Assembly: GCF_038069655.2 (NCBI RefSeq)
Contig: NZ_CP150951.2
Coordinates: 3,746,001 to 3,810,000, forward strand
Direction: 5' to 3'
From: Yoonia sp. BS5-3
GTDB lineage: Bacteria; Pseudomonadota; Alphaproteobacteria; Rhodobacterales; Rhodobacteraceae
DNA length: 64,000 bases
Shown here: positions 41,903-51,781 of the stretch, in pieces
Position numbering within the stretch: position 1 is the first letter of the stretch
Layout of the letters: each line of letters starts with the position of its first letter
Notes under the pieces: model-generated
What the model was told of the DNA's origin: nothing
The model's database searches: none
The model's input: the letters and a program-made list of their open reading frames with translations, nothing else
Program-made: the position numbers and the translations under genes

Positions 41903-42339
41903 GCTTTGGCCCTTTCAATCGTGAAGGCCCCGGTGGCCGTTGCAACGGGGCGGTCGACATCTGCATCAACGGCAGTGGCGCGCACGAAGGCGACCGACCG
42001 GGTGACGTGGTAACATTCAGCCGTGGCCGTGATACGCTGCCCGGGGCTTGCCGCGCGCATATAGTCGATCCGCAGATCAAGCGTGGCTGTCGCGATGGGG
42101 GCCGCCGGATGGGCCATCACAGCGGCACCCGCACATGTATCCATCAGGGCCGACACCGCCCCGCCATGGATCACCCCGGTTTCAGGATCACCCACAAGGC
42201 GCGCATCATAATCCATCCCGATAGTCGCCTTACCATCTGCGATCTCGGTCAATTGCATCCCAAGTTCTTTGGCATGGGGTATGGCTTCGATGAACTGGCG
42301 CGCGATCTTCTCGCGGCGGGTTTTCTGCAGGTCGGTCAT
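41899..42339 (-). CDS. PaaI-like hotdog thioesterase
   Basis: A 146-aa protein starting at ATG 42339 ([16 protein letters not shown]). [20 protein letters not shown] holds the HGG motif, with Asp as the probable catalytic residue, and [19 protein letters not shown] follows. It is the paired paralogue of the downstream thioesterase and the first gene of the minus-strand operon. It is divergent from the merR gene at 42521. Confidence 0.88.
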   Translation of the reverse strand: MTDLQKTRREKIARQFIEAIPHAKELGMQLTEIADGKATIGMDYDARLVGDPETGVIHGGAVSALMDTCAGAAVMAHPAAPIATATLDLRIDYMRAASPGQRITATAECYHVTRSVAFVRATAVDADVDRPVATATGAFTIERAKA

Positions 42340-42520
42340 CGGGGCTCCTGGACAGCTGGGTGCGGCCCGCTTTGTGGCCCGCAAGATGATATAGCCACAT
42401 TCCCCAAAGCCCCGCCATCGCAAACGCACTAAATGGTGTCCGGATGTCAGCGCAATGACCCGATCCGCCAGTTGCCCCGCCAGAAGCTTGACGTTACGAT
42501 GGCACCAAGAGGGGGAATTC

Positions 42521-42889
42521 ATGTCCGAAAAACGTCTGACTTTCAAAGAAATGTGCGCACAGTTCGATGTGACGCCCAGAACGCTTCGGTACTATGAATA
42601 TATTGAGCTGCTCACCCCCGAAAAAGAAGGCCGGTCGCGTTTCTACGGGCCAAAAGAGCTGGCCCGGATGACATTGATTCTGCGCGGGCGCCGTTTTGGC
42701 TTTGCGCTGGAAGATATTCGCCAATGGCTTTTGATCTACGAAAATGAAGGCACCGAAGCGCAGATGCGCGAATGGATCACGCTGGCCGACAAGCAATTGG
42801 TTGAGCTGGCCGATCAGAAAAAGCAGCTGGAAGAGACGATCACCGAGCTGCAAAATCTGCGTGACGGCACGGCAAAGACGCTGGACTAA
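42521..42889 (+). CDS. MerR-family regulator
   Basis: A 122-aa protein starting at ATG 42521. The winged helix is [20 protein letters not shown], then [20 protein letters not shown] and a coiled coil. It lacks the metal-binding Cys of classical MerR. It is similar to the second MerR at 43232 (RTLRYYE/RTLRFYE and [20 protein letters not shown]), so the two are paralogues. Regulators of this kind control acyl-CoA oxidation genes in proteobacteria, which lie next door. Confidence 0.88.
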   Translation: MSEKRLTFKEMCAQFDVTPRTLRYYEYIELLTPEKEGRSRFYGPKELARMTLILRGRRFGFALEDIRQWLLIYENEGTEAQMREWITLADKQLVELADQKKQLEETITELQNLRDGTAKTLD

Positions 42890-43121
42890 ATTTACGGTGT
42901 AAAATCGCCGCAACGTCATCTGTTGATCACCGAACCCATCAGAGCCACAGCGACGCCCTATTTTGGTGTGAATTGCGCCTGAAACCAGCCTTAGAATCAT
43001 ATTTCGGGCCTTCAGGGTGCCATATTCACCCTTAATTTTAAGGCTAGGGGGAAAATCTCGCAAATCTTCCCTCTCACAAAGTTACTTTTTTACGCGCGCA
43101 AAGTTTCGTAAAATTTCGTGA

Positions 43122-43154
43122 GGCGTCAAATGACGCCACGTTACGTTTACGTAA
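43122..43154. promoter_or_regulatory. Two tandem palindromes upstream of the second merR
   Basis: GGCGTCA-AA-TGACGCC (43122-43137) and TTACG-TTTA-CGTAA (43141-43154) are both perfect inverted repeats, 3 bp apart. The second resembles the TTACGT..ACGTAA operators of LiuR-like MerR regulators of fatty-acid and branched-chain degradation. They lie 78-110 bp before the merR start, the expected place for autoregulation. The rest of the gap 42890-43231 shows no gene. Confidence 0.6.
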
Positions 43155-43231
43155 GGGTCAAGAATTCTTGTATGGTGAATTCAAGCTCCGCAAATGCGTG
43201 CTCACTTGAAACACGCATAAAGGAAAACACG

Positions 43232-43633
43232 ATGAAGACCGATACGATGAACATAAGGGAGATGTGCGATGCATTTGACGTCACAGCGCGCACCTTGCGC
43301 TTTTATGAGGCCAAAGAATTGCTGTTCCCGATCCGCGAAGGCCAGAAGCGCCTTTTCACCAAGCGCGACCGTGCCCGCCTTAAGTTGATCTTGCGCGGTA
43401 AGCGTTTTGGTTTCAGCCTTGAGGAAATCCGTCAGCTGCTGGATCTCTACCACATGGATAACGGACCAGAAGCCCAACTAGCCAAAACCTATGAGCTGTC
43501 GCAAAACCATCTGGCAAATATGGAAGCCCAAAAAGCCGAGCTTGAAGAAGCCATTTCCGAACTAAAAGAGCAGTTGGCCTGGGGAGAGCAGAAGCTTGCC
43601 CAAATGGCCAAAGAAAAACACGTCGCGGCCTAA
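43232..43633 (+). CDS. MerR-family regulator of the beta-oxidation operon
   Basis: A 133-aa protein starting at ATG 43232. The HTH is [20 protein letters not shown], the wing [20 protein letters not shown], and a long coiled coil forms the C-terminus ([20 protein letters not shown]). It is immediately upstream of the acyl-CoA dehydrogenase gene (40 bp). It likely represses the operon until an acyl-CoA ligand binds, by analogy with LiuR/PsrA-type MerR regulators. Confidence 0.88.
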   Translation: MKTDTMNIREMCDAFDVTARTLRFYEAKELLFPIREGQKRLFTKRDRARLKLILRGKRFGFSLEEIRQLLDLYHMDNGPEAQLAKTYELSQNHLANMEAQKAELEEAISELKEQLAWGEQKLAQMAKEKHVAA

Positions 43634-43673
43634 CACGCCGCGACCCGAACATACGACCCTGAGGAGACGTCAT

Positions 43674-45452
43674 ATGCCAATTTACAACGCACCCACCAAA
43701 GACATCCAGTTTGTGCTGCATGATTTACTGAAAGTCAGTGAACAGGATATCGCCGGTTTCGAAGATCTGGACCGCGCGTTTACAGGTGCTGTTGTTGAAG
43801 AAGCAGGCAAAGTCGCCTCCGAAGTACTTCACCCACTGAACGTGGTGGGCGATACAGAGGGCTGTGTCTTTGAAAACGGTGTCGTGCGCACCCCTACAGG
43901 CTTCAAGGATGCCTTCGAACAGATGAAACAAGGCGGCTGGACCGCGATGGATTGCGATCCGGATTATGGTGGACAGGGGCTGCCCTACATCATGCACACG
44001 GCCGCGCAGGAACCATTTGTGTCCGCCAACATGGCCTTTAACATGTATCAAGGCCTGACCCATGGCGCCTATTCGGCGATCTATGCCCATGGATCGGACG
44101 AACAAAAACAGAAATACCTGCCCAAGATGGTCACCTGTGAATGGACCGGCACCATGAACCTGACCGAGCCGCATTGCGGCACCGATCTGGGCCTGATGCG
44201 CACCAAGGCGGCCCCGCAGGCCGACGGCAGCTACAAGATTTCTGGCCAGAAAATCTTTATCTCGGCCGGTGATCACGACATGGCCGAGAATATTATCCAC
44301 CTCGTCCTTGCCAAGATCGAAGGCGGGCCAGAGGGGATCAAAGGTGTCTCCCTCTTCATTGTGCCTAAGATCATGGTCAATGATGATGGCAGCCTTGGCG
44401 CCCGCAACGGTGTGTCCGTCGGCAGCATCGAAGAAAAGATGGGCATCCATGGCAACAGCACTTGCGTGATGAATTATGACGAAGCCACCGGCTATCTGAT
44501 TGGCGAAGAACACAAAGGCATGCGCGCCATGTTCACCATGATGAACGAAGCGCGTCTGGGCGTAGGTCTGCAGGGCTATGCCCAAGCGGAAAGCGCCTAT
44601 CAGAACGCCGTAGCCTATGCCAATGACCGTCTGCAAGGACGCGATGTGACCGGCGCAAAAAACCCTGACGGCCCCGCCGATCCGCTGATCGTGCACCCAG
44701 ACATTCGCCGCAACCTGATGGACCAAAAATCCTTCGTTGAGGGGGCGCGTGCCTTTACATATTGGGGCGCGACACTGATCGACCGGGCGCATAAGAATGG
44801 CGACAAAGACGCCGATGGGCTGATTTCCCTCATGACCCCTGTTCTAAAGGGCTTTTTGACCGACAAAGGCTTTGAATACGCGACAGCGGCCCAGCAGGTT
44901 TATGGCGGGCATGGCTATATCGAAGAATGGGGCATGTCCCAATATGCCCGCGATGCCCGGATCGCGATGATCTATGAAGGCGCCAATGGCGTTCAGGCGC
45001 TTGACCTTGTGGGCCGTAAGCTGGCCCAAGATGGCGGCAAACATGTCATGGCCTTCTTTGAAATGATCAAGACCTTCATCAAGGAAAACAGCGACAACGA
45101 AGCGCTGAAAACGGATTTCCTTGAGCCTCTCAAAGCCGCGTCAAAGGACCTGCAAGCGGCGGGCATGTATTTCATGCAAAACGGCATGAAGAACCCGAAC
45201 AATGCGCTGTCTGGCTCTTACGACTTTATGCATATGATGGGTCATGTTTGCCTGGGCCTGATGTGGGCGCGTATGGCAAAGGCCGCGATGGAGGCGCTGG
45301 AAGGCGGTGCAACTGATACCGCATTCTATGAGACCAAGATCGCCACAGGCCGCTACTACATGGCCCGCCAGCTGCCAGCGACCGGCATGCATCTGGCCCG
45401 GATCAACACCGGTGCCGATACTGTGATGGCGCTGGACGCTGCAAACTTCTAA
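43674..45452 (+). CDS. Acyl-CoA dehydrogenase, long (about 590-aa) class
   Basis: A 592-aa FAD-dependent dehydrogenase starting at ATG 43674 behind GAGGAG. Visible are [19 protein letters not shown] (FAD/substrate region), the [20 protein letters not shown] segment and the catalytic Glu in [10 protein letters not shown], followed by the extra C-terminal helical domain of this class. Family members act on fatty acyl-CoA or on 3-methylmercaptopropionyl-CoA (DmdC). The operon context with thiolase and FadJ favours fatty acids, but DmdC-like activity cannot be ruled out from sequence. Confidence 0.9.
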   Translation: MPIYNAPTKDIQFVLHDLLKVSEQDIAGFEDLDRAFTGAVVEEAGKVASEVLHPLNVVGDTEGCVFENGVVRTPTGFKDAFEQMKQGGWTAMDCDPDYGGQGLPYIMHTAAQEPFVSANMAFNMYQGLTHGAYSAIYAHGSDEQKQKYLPKMVTCEWTGTMNLTEPHCGTDLGLMRTKAAPQADGSYKISGQKIFISAGDHDMAENIIHLVLAKIEGGPEGIKGVSLFIVPKIMVNDDGSLGARNGVSVGSIEEKMGIHGNSTCVMNYDEATGYLIGEEHKGMRAMFTMMNEARLGVGLQGYAQAESAYQNAVAYANDRLQGRDVTGAKNPDGPADPLIVHPDIRRNLMDQKSFVEGARAFTYWGATLIDRAHKNGDKDADGLISLMTPVLKGFLTDKGFEYATAAQQVYGGHGYIEEWGMSQYARDARIAMIYEGANGVQALDLVGRKLAQDGGKHVMAFFEMIKTFIKENSDNEALKTDFLEPLKAASKDLQAAGMYFMQNGMKNPNNALSGSYDFMHMMGHVCLGLMWARMAKAAMEALEGGATDTAFYETKIATGRYYMARQLPATGMHLARINTGADTVMALDAANF

Positions 45453-45460
45453 GCTGATCA

Positions 45461-45483
45461 GAGGGCGCGGCATTCGCGCCCTC
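45461..45483 (+). terminator. Hairpin between acyl-CoA dehydrogenase and GST genes
   Basis: GAGGGCGCG and CGCGCCCTC form a perfect 9-bp stem with a 5-nt loop, 9 bp after the stop. No U-tract follows. It may stabilise the upstream mRNA or partly reduce read-through into the downstream genes. Confidence 0.45.
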
Positions 45484-45530
45484 AACCGACGCTGACCCGC
45501 GTCCTTGATCAGGTTTGGAGGCCTGTATTT

Positions 45531-46160
45531 ATGTCCATGAAATTGCACTGTTTTGGCGAAAGCGGCCACTCTTACAAAGCCGCGCTGACCCTGACGCTCG
45601 CTGAACAGGAATGGGACCCTATTTTCGTTGATTTCTTCAACGGCGGGGCCCGCACGGCCGAATATCTGGAACTGAACATCATGGGCGAGGCCCCTGTTTT
45701 GCTCGATGGCGACACGGTGCTGACGCAATCGGGCGTCATTCAGGACTATATCAGTTCTAAATCCGGCAAGCTGGGTGGTAGCTCTGCCGCCGAGCGGCGC
45801 GAAGTGCTGCGCTGGATGTTTTATGACAACCACAAAGTGTCCAGCGTCGCTGGCCCTTTGCGGTTCATGATGAACTTCCTGCCCGAAGAGAAACGCAATG
45901 CGGATGTGATCGGCTTTCTGACAGGCCGTCTGGCTGGCGCGCTGAAGGTGCTGGACACGCATCTGGACGGACGCGATTGGCTGGCGGCGGATGGGATCAC
46001 CATCGCCGACATCGCCTGCTGTAGCTATCTGTACTATCCCGAGCCCTTCAGCTTTGACCGCAAAGCCTATCCCAATATCGAACGTTGGCTGGATGCGATT
46101 GCAGCGCAGCCGGGTTGGAAACACCCTTATGATCTGATGCAGCGGGGCTTCAACGCTTGA
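45531..46160 (+). CDS. Glutathione S-transferase-like protein
   Basis: A 209-aa GST fold. The N-terminal thioredoxin-like domain has CFGESGHSYKAALTLTLAEQ, GEAPVLLDGDTVLTQSG (cis-Pro and Gln-Ser contact), and the C-terminal helical domain has LDGRDWLAADGITIADIACC with the N-capping Asp. The substrate is unknown; in this operon it may detoxify reactive acyl intermediates. ATG 45531 or 45537 could be the start. Confidence 0.88.
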   Translation: MSMKLHCFGESGHSYKAALTLTLAEQEWDPIFVDFFNGGARTAEYLELNIMGEAPVLLDGDTVLTQSGVIQDYISSKSGKLGGSSAAERREVLRWMFYDNHKVSSVAGPLRFMMNFLPEEKRNADVIGFLTGRLAGALKVLDTHLDGRDWLAADGITIADIACCSYLYYPEPFSFDRKAYPNIERWLDAIAAQPGWKHPYDLMQRGFNA

Positions 46161-46224
46161 CCAGCGCCGTTGACATACCCAGTCTACCGGTCGCAAACGG
46201 TTCAAACCGAAAGGCCGCGATACT

Positions 46225-46722
46225 ATGCTTTCAAGGACAGCTCTGGGCGGGATATGGGTCTATCAGCGCTATATCTCGCCACGCAAAGGCTATCGTTGCG
46301 CCTATTCCGTTCGCCATGGCGGGACCGGCTGTTCTGGCTATATCAAATTCGCCATCAAAGAGCACGGCATCATCGCGGCCATCCCGCTCATCAAAAAGCG
46401 GTTCGCAGATTGCAAACTGGCGAACGCAGAGCTGCGCAAGGCACGCGGTGTCAGTATGTCACGCAACCGGCGCAGCAGCGAGCGGCGCTCGGACAGGATC
46501 ATGCGAAGGCTTGAAGCGATTGCCTGTTGCGGCACCTGCATGGCCCAATCCGCATGTTCGATGCCTGTCGGGGTTGCAGAGGCGATTGACGGGGATTGTG
46601 GGCCAAGCGATTGCAGTTTGGGCGTCGGAAATAGCGCGCCAGGTGATTGCAGCCCCGGGGATTGTGGTCCGGGCGACTGCGGCCCCGGTGATTGCGGAGG
46701 CGATTGCGGCTCCTGCTCATAG
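46225..46722 (+). CDS. YidD-family protein with a Gly-Asp-Cys repeat tail
   Basis: A 165-aa protein. Residues 1-75 match YidD, the membrane-insertion efficiency factor: IWVYQRYISPRKGYRCAYSV and HGGTGCSGYIKFAIKEHG with the conserved Cys. Normal YidD ends near 80-90 residues. Here a basic linker (SRNRRSSERRSDRIMRR) is followed by a tail of repeated GDC/PGDC units with about a dozen Cys (residues 120-165). The tail could bind metal or form disulfides. The reading frame is intact and the position within a beta-oxidation operon is odd. Confidence 0.78.
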   Translation: MLSRTALGGIWVYQRYISPRKGYRCAYSVRHGGTGCSGYIKFAIKEHGIIAAIPLIKKRFADCKLANAELRKARGVSMSRNRRSSERRSDRIMRRLEAIACCGTCMAQSACSMPVGVAEAIDGDCGPSDCSLGVGNSAPGDCSPGDCGPGDCGPGDCGGDCGSCS

Positions 46723-46824
46723 CCGCACACGCCCGCAGCAAGCACCTTTTAAAAGACTATCGAAAATACAGGTGACAGCGGGTGCATTCGCACTTGCTGT
46801 TGTCCCTGCCTGAAGGAGGAAAGA

Positions 46825-48036
46825 ATGACCGAAGCCTATATCTATGACGCCGTGCGCACCCCGCGTGGCAAGGGCCGCAAGGACGGCAGCCTGCATGAGG
46901 TGAACTCTGCCCGCCTGTCCTCTGGTGTGCTGAACGCCCTGAAAGAGCGCAACAACCTTGAAGGCCATGTCGTTGAGGATGTGATCTGGGGCAATGTCAC
47001 CCAAGTGGGCGAACAAGGCGGCTGCCTTGCCCGGACGGCCGTTCTGGCCTCTGACCTTGACGAACGTATCCCCGGTCTTGCCATCAACCGTTTCTGCGCC
47101 TCTGGCATGGAAGCGGTGAACCTGGCCGCCAACCAGGTCAAAGGCGGTGCCGGTCAGGCCTATATCGCAGGCGGGGTTGAGATGATGGGCCGGGTGGCCA
47201 TGGGCAGCGACGGGGCGGCGATTGCGGTTGATCCGTCGATCGCCATGGACACCTATTTTGTTCCCCAAGGGATCAGCGCCGATATCATCGCCACCGAATA
47301 CGGGTTCAGCCGGGATGATGCCGATGCGCTTGCGGTGGAAAGCCAAAGGCGCGCCAAGGCGGCCTGGGATGACAACCGCTTTGACAAATCCATCGTGCCT
47401 GTCAAAGACATCAACGGCCTGACCATTCTGGACAATGACGAATACATGCGCCCCGGCACCGATATGCAGGGGCTTGGCGCGCTGAACGCCTCGTTCCAGC
47501 AAATGGGCGAGGTGATGCCGGGCTTTGATAAGGTCGCGCTGATGAAATACCCGCACCTAGAGCGGATCAACCATGTCCACCATGCGGGCAATTCATCGGG
47601 TATCGTCGATGGGGCCGCCGGTGTTCTGATCGCCAACAAGGAATGGGGCGAGGCGCATGGGATCAAACCGCGCGCCCGGATCAAGGCAACGGCCAAGATC
47701 GGGACCGACCCGACGATTATGCTGACGGGCCCTGTGCCGGTGACCGAAAAGATCATGGCCGATAGCGGGATGGCCATCAGCGATATTGATCTCTTTGAAG
47801 TGAACGAAGCCTTCGCTTCGGTCGTGCTGCGCTTTATGCAGCGGTTCGATGTGGATGACAGCGTTGTTAACGTCAATGGCGGCTCAATCGCGATGGGGCA
47901 CCCACTAGGCGCCACTGGCGCGATCATCATAGGCACCCTGCTGGATGAGCTGGAACGGACCGGTAAAGGGACCGGTCTTGCGACCTTGTGCATCGCTTCT
48001 GGGATGGGAGCTGCGACGATTATCGAGCGCATCTAA
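46825..48036 (+). CDS. fadA: Acetyl-CoA C-acyltransferase (thiolase)
   Basis: A 403-aa thiolase starting behind AAGGAGGAAAG. The acylated Cys is in NRFCASGMEAVNLAANQ, the catalytic His in GGSIAMGHPLGATGA and the second Cys in LCIASGMGAA. It cleaves 3-ketoacyl-CoA in the last step of beta-oxidation. The length and operon with FadJ favour the degradative role over a PhaA-type condensing role. Confidence 0.93.
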   Translation: MTEAYIYDAVRTPRGKGRKDGSLHEVNSARLSSGVLNALKERNNLEGHVVEDVIWGNVTQVGEQGGCLARTAVLASDLDERIPGLAINRFCASGMEAVNLAANQVKGGAGQAYIAGGVEMMGRVAMGSDGAAIAVDPSIAMDTYFVPQGISADIIATEYGFSRDDADALAVESQRRAKAAWDDNRFDKSIVPVKDINGLTILDNDEYMRPGTDMQGLGALNASFQQMGEVMPGFDKVALMKYPHLERINHVHHAGNSSGIVDGAAGVLIANKEWGEAHGIKPRARIKATAKIGTDPTIMLTGPVPVTEKIMADSGMAISDIDLFEVNEAFASVVLRFMQRFDVDDSVVNVNGGSIAMGHPLGATGAIIIGTLLDELERTGKGTGLATLCIASGMGAATIIERI

Positions 48037-48039
48037 GCC

Positions 48040-48498
48040 ATGAGCCCCGAAGTCAGAGAAGAAACGGCCAAGCAGATCTACCAGGGCGCCCTGGATCGGA
48101 TCGGCAAGGCCTATTTCGACAATGACTTCGCCGCATTCCAGGCCGAGGTCTATGTTCCGCATCACTACACCACCCAGGAAGGAACTGAGCATGTCATTGC
48201 CAACTACGCACAGCTGCGCGAGGCTTTCGATTGCTTCCGCGACTATTTCATTGGGCTGGGCGTGACAGATTTCGTGCGGACCTGCACCGGCGCGATGTAT
48301 CTGAGTGAAACCAAGATCATCGGCGGCCATGACACCGAAGTGCTGCAAAGCGGGACCCGCATTCGCGACCCTTACAGCGTCATGTCGATCATGGAACTGA
48401 TCGACGGTGTTTGGCAGGTTTGCTCATCCGAAAATGCGCTGCCCGATAATTCCTGGCAAGTGATGTCCTTTCGCCATGGGGCCGAAAAACTGAATTGA
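48040..48498 (+). CDS. Unknown protein, possibly NTF2-like
   Basis: A 152-aa soluble protein that starts 3 bp after the thiolase gene. A helical start (KQIYQGALDRIGKAYFDNDF) is followed by strands ending in SVMSIMELIDGVWQVCSSEN, a pattern like SnoaL/NTF2 cone folds. No catalytic residues are assigned. It is co-transcribed with fadA and fadJ, so a role in acyl-CoA metabolism or its control is possible. Confidence 0.65.
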   Translation: MSPEVREETAKQIYQGALDRIGKAYFDNDFAAFQAEVYVPHHYTTQEGTEHVIANYAQLREAFDCFRDYFIGLGVTDFVRTCTGAMYLSETKIIGGHDTEVLQSGTRIRDPYSVMSIMELIDGVWQVCSSENALPDNSWQVMSFRHGAEKLN

Positions 48499-48518
48499 CC
48501 GCCCCGCGTGCAGGGCGG
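48499..48518 (+). terminator. Short GC hairpin between the NTF2-like gene and fadJ
   Basis: CCGCCC (48499-48504) and GGGCGG (48513-48518) form a 6-bp stem without a U-tract in the 53-bp gap. It is a second intra-operon hairpin of the type seen at 45461, possibly for differential mRNA stability. Confidence 0.35.
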
Positions 48519-48551
48519 CCCGAAAAACCACTCTCTGTTGAGGAGAAAGAG

Positions 48552-50750
48552 ATGACTGATTTTACAATGACCACGGACGCCGATGGCGTCGCAACCATCG
48601 TTTGGGATACGGTGGGAAAATCCATGAATGTGATGAACCAGCAGGGGTTTACCGACCTTGATATGCTGGTGGGCCAGGCGCTGGCCGACGATGCCGTCAA
48701 AGGCATCATCATCACCTCTGGCAAAAAAGGCAGCTTTGCTGGCGGGATGGATTTGAACATCATCGCCAAGATGAAAGACAGTGCCGGTGACGAACCCGCG
48801 CGGGGCCTTTTTGAAGGCGTCATGGAAATGCACGGCGTTCTACGCCGGATCGAACGCGCGGGCATGGACGACAAGACCAACAAGGGCGGCAAGCCCATCG
48901 CCGCCGCCCTGCCCGGCACAGCCCTTGGCATTGGTCTGGAAATCCCATTGGCCTGCCACCGCATCTTTGCCGCCGACAATCCCAAGGCCAAAATCGGCTT
49001 GCCCGAGATTATGGTCGGCATTTTCCCCGGTGCGGGCGGCACCACCCGTCTGGTTCGCAAAATGGGCGCGATGGCCGCATCCCCCTTGCTGCTGGAAGGC
49101 AAGTTGAATGATCCGAAAAAGGCCAAGGCCGCTGGCGTTGTGGATGAGGTTGTGCCTGCGGATGAGTTGCTGGCAAAAGCTAAGGAATGGGTTCTGTCAG
49201 AGCCAAAGATCGTCAAATCCTGGGACGAAAAGGGCTATAAAATGCCCGGCGGCGCGCCTTACCACCCCGCTGGTTTCATGACCTTCGTTGGCGCCTCTGC
49301 CATGGTCAACAGCAAGACCCAGGGCGTCTACCCTGCTGCCAAGGCGCTGCTGTCAGCGGTCTACGAAGGCGCATTGGTACCCTTCGACACCGCCCTGAAA
49401 ATCGAGGCGCGCTGGTTCACCAATGTCCTGATGAACCCGTCCTCATCGGCCATGATCCGTAGCCTCTTCATCAACAAAGAGGCCTTGGAAAAAGGCGCGA
49501 ACCGGCCTGAGGCCCCGGATCAAAGGGTCCAAAAGGTCGGCGTCATCGGCGCAGGGATGATGGGGGCTGGTATCTCGCTCGTGTCTGCTTTGGCTGGTAT
49601 CGAAGTGGTTCTGATCGACAGCACGCAAGAAGCCGCAGACAAAGGCAAGTCCTACACCACGGCCTATATGGACAAGGGGATCGCCCGCAAAAAGGCGACC
49701 GAGGAAAAGAAAGAGGCGGTTCTGGGCCTGATTAACGCCACGACCGATTATGCCGCCCTTGAAGGCTGCGATCTGATCGTCGAGGCGGTGTTCGAAGACC
49801 CATCCGTCAAGGCCGAGGTCACAGCCAAAGTGCAAGCCGTCACCGGCCCCGATTGCATCTTTGCCACCAACACCTCGACCCTGCCGATCACTGAGCTGGC
49901 CAAAGCGTCGAACGATCCCGAGAAATTCATCGGCATCCACTTCTTCAGCCCGGTTGATAAGATGATGCTGGTTGAGATCATCAAGGGCAAAGAAACCGGT
50001 TCGGTGGCCGTGGCCAAGGCGCTAGATTACGTCCGCCAGATCCGCAAGACGCCGATTGTGGTCAATGACGAACGGTTCTTTTACGCGAACCGCTGCATCA
50101 TTCCGTACATCAACGAAGGCATTCGGATGGTGAAGGAAGGGGTTGAACCGGCCCTGATCGAAAATGCCGCCAAGCTGGTCGGCATGCCGCTCGGGCCGCT
50201 GCAGCTGGTTGATGAAACCTCTGTCGATTTGGGCGTGAAAATCGCCAAGGCGACCAAAGCCGCCATGGGCGATGCTTATCCTGACGGCGAAGTGGATGAG
50301 GTCCTGTTCTGGATGTTTGATGAGGGCCGCTTGGGCCGGAAGTCAAACGCGGGTTTCTATGCTTATGATGAAAAAGGCAAACGCCAGGGGCTGTGGGAGG
50401 GTCTTGCCGGACAATACCCCGTGGCAGACGAACAACCTGACCTGACCACCGTCCAGCACCGCCTGCTGTTCGCGCAGGTGCTCGAGGCGGTCCGCGCACT
50501 GGAAGAAAACGTGCTGGAAGACATCCGCGAAGGCGACGTCGGCGCGATCCTCGGCTGGGGCTTTGCCCCATGGTCCGGAGGGCCGTTCAGCTGGCTGGAC
50601 ATCATCGGCACACCTTACGCGGCTGAACGCTGTGATCAACTGACCGAAGCTTTCGGCCCCCGCTTTGCCACGCCAGCACTGCTGCGCGAGATGGCCGACA
50701 AAGGGCAAAGCTTCTACGGCCGCTTCGGCCAAGAGGCCGCAGCCGCATAA
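48552..50750 (+). CDS. fadJ: Bifunctional enoyl-CoA hydratase / 3-hydroxyacyl-CoA dehydrogenase
   Basis: A 732-aa fusion starting at ATG 48552 behind GAGGAG. The N-terminal crotonase half has GKKGSFAGGMDLN, PGTALGIGLEIPLACH and LPEIMVGIFPGAGGTTRL (the two catalytic Glu). The dehydrogenase half has the NAD motif GVIGAGMMGAGISLVSALAG, the catalytic His in GIHFFSPVDKMMLVEII and GFYAYDEKGKR. It carries out the middle two steps of beta-oxidation. It is the last gene of the operon before a strong terminator. Confidence 0.95.
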   Translation: MTDFTMTTDADGVATIVWDTVGKSMNVMNQQGFTDLDMLVGQALADDAVKGIIITSGKKGSFAGGMDLNIIAKMKDSAGDEPARGLFEGVMEMHGVLRRIERAGMDDKTNKGGKPIAAALPGTALGIGLEIPLACHRIFAADNPKAKIGLPEIMVGIFPGAGGTTRLVRKMGAMAASPLLLEGKLNDPKKAKAAGVVDEVVPADELLAKAKEWVLSEPKIVKSWDEKGYKMPGGAPYHPAGFMTFVGASAMVNSKTQGVYPAAKALLSAVYEGALVPFDTALKIEARWFTNVLMNPSSSAMIRSLFINKEALEKGANRPEAPDQRVQKVGVIGAGMMGAGISLVSALAGIEVVLIDSTQEAADKGKSYTTAYMDKGIARKKATEEKKEAVLGLINATTDYAALEGCDLIVEAVFEDPSVKAEVTAKVQAVTGPDCIFATNTSTLPITELAKASNDPEKFIGIHFFSPVDKMMLVEIIKGKETGSVAVAKALDYVRQIRKTPIVVNDERFFYANRCIIPYINEGIRMVKEGVEPALIENAAKLVGMPLGPLQLVDETSVDLGVKIAKATKAAMGDAYPDGEVDEVLFWMFDEGRLGRKSNAGFYAYDEKGKRQGLWEGLAGQYPVADEQPDLTTVQHRLLFAQVLEAVRALEENVLEDIREGDVGAILGWGFAPWSGGPFSWLDIIGTPYAAERCDQLTEAFGPRFATPALLREMADKGQSFYGRFGQEAAAA

Positions 50751-50758
50751 ATCACAAG

Positions 50759-50788
50759 AAAGGCCCCGGGAATTGCCGGGGCCTTTTT
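50759..50788 (+). terminator. Strong intrinsic terminator of the beta-oxidation operon
   Basis: AAGGCCCCGG and CCGGGGCCTT form a 10-bp perfect stem with a 6-nt loop followed by a T-run, 8 bp after the fadJ stop. Confidence 0.92.
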
Positions 50789-50873
50789 ATTGGGCGAATG
50801 TCAACTTCGAGCCCAATCCGACCAATGCTGCACTGCCATTGATGGTTTGATGTCAGAGGTATAGTCTGACCGC

Positions 50874-51473
50874 ATGAAGCTCTACTATTCCCAAAATTCT
50901 CCTTATGCACGAATTGCGAGAGTGATCGCCCGTGAATTGGATCAGATAGATTCAATCGAGGAAGTGCTCTCGAGAAACCGTAAACCAGACAACCCGGTCT
51001 TGCGCTATAGCCCCGTTGGAAGGGTTCCAATGATCGTTGAAGATGACTTGGTCATTACCGAAGTTGGGAACGTCGTGCGTTTTCTGGCTTCTAAGTCTGC
51101 GTCGCAGGTTGCGACGTCTGTAACATCGGACGAGTGGACAGAAATAATGCAAGAAGGACAGATACTTGGATTTGTTGAAGGTTTGGCCTTTTGGGTTCGT
51201 GAAAACAGAAGAGAACCGGAAGATCGTTCAGTTCATTTGCTGGCTGTGGAGCGCGAAAGGGCTAAACGGTGCCTTACGTACCTTGAAGGAGAAGCGCAAG
51301 CTGGTCATCTGGGTGAGTTTCCTTCACTCCGTTTCGTGGCGCTTGCAGTCGGACTTGCGCTGGCAGACCACTACGATCTTCTCACTGGGTGGAAACACGA
51401 ATTCCCAAATCTCGCTGCATGGTTTCAAGACAAGCCGGAGCGAATTTCCATGAAGCAGACTGAGTCAATTTAG
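50874..51473 (+). CDS. Glutathione S-transferase-like protein
   Basis: A 199-aa GST. The N-terminal domain has LYYSQNSPYARIARVIAREL (Ser/Tyr near the start), NPVLRYSPVGRVPMIVEDDL with cis-Pro and TEVGNVVRFL. The C-terminal helical domain follows (LRFVALAVGLALADHYDLL). It is visibly more AT-rich than its neighbours, which suggests later acquisition. It is monocistronic, after the fadJ terminator. Confidence 0.85.
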   Translation: MKLYYSQNSPYARIARVIARELDQIDSIEEVLSRNRKPDNPVLRYSPVGRVPMIVEDDLVITEVGNVVRFLASKSASQVATSVTSDEWTEIMQEGQILGFVEGLAFWVRENRREPEDRSVHLLAVERERAKRCLTYLEGEAQAGHLGEFPSLRFVALAVGLALADHYDLLTGWKHEFPNLAAWFQDKPERISMKQTESI

Positions 51474-51781
51474 AACGGCAGGTTTGTCCCGCATACGAGA
51501 CATTAGACATGGGCCCGCAGCGAAACCGACAGAACGGGCCAACACTCTGCCTGTACGCTAAGATCAATGCGGGGCATCTGGTCACTCTGCTTAACGAAAA
51601 TGCCAACGCAGAGCCCCGGTTCTGGCAGAGGCACCCCACTTTCAAGGGGATGCGCCGCCCGTACAGATGCCGTGCAGACAGCGTACGCACGCCTGCACAC
51701 ATCGATTTCACAAAAACCTTGTCAGCCTGCCCCGTTTTCCGCTCTAGTATCCGTCACATCGACGGGGGAGGAGACCCAGAA

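Noticed and set aside
46157..46813. 218-codon ORF overlapping the YidD-like gene
   Set aside because: It is Ala/Ser-rich and lacks a family; the YidD frame has clear conserved motifs, so this is its shadow.
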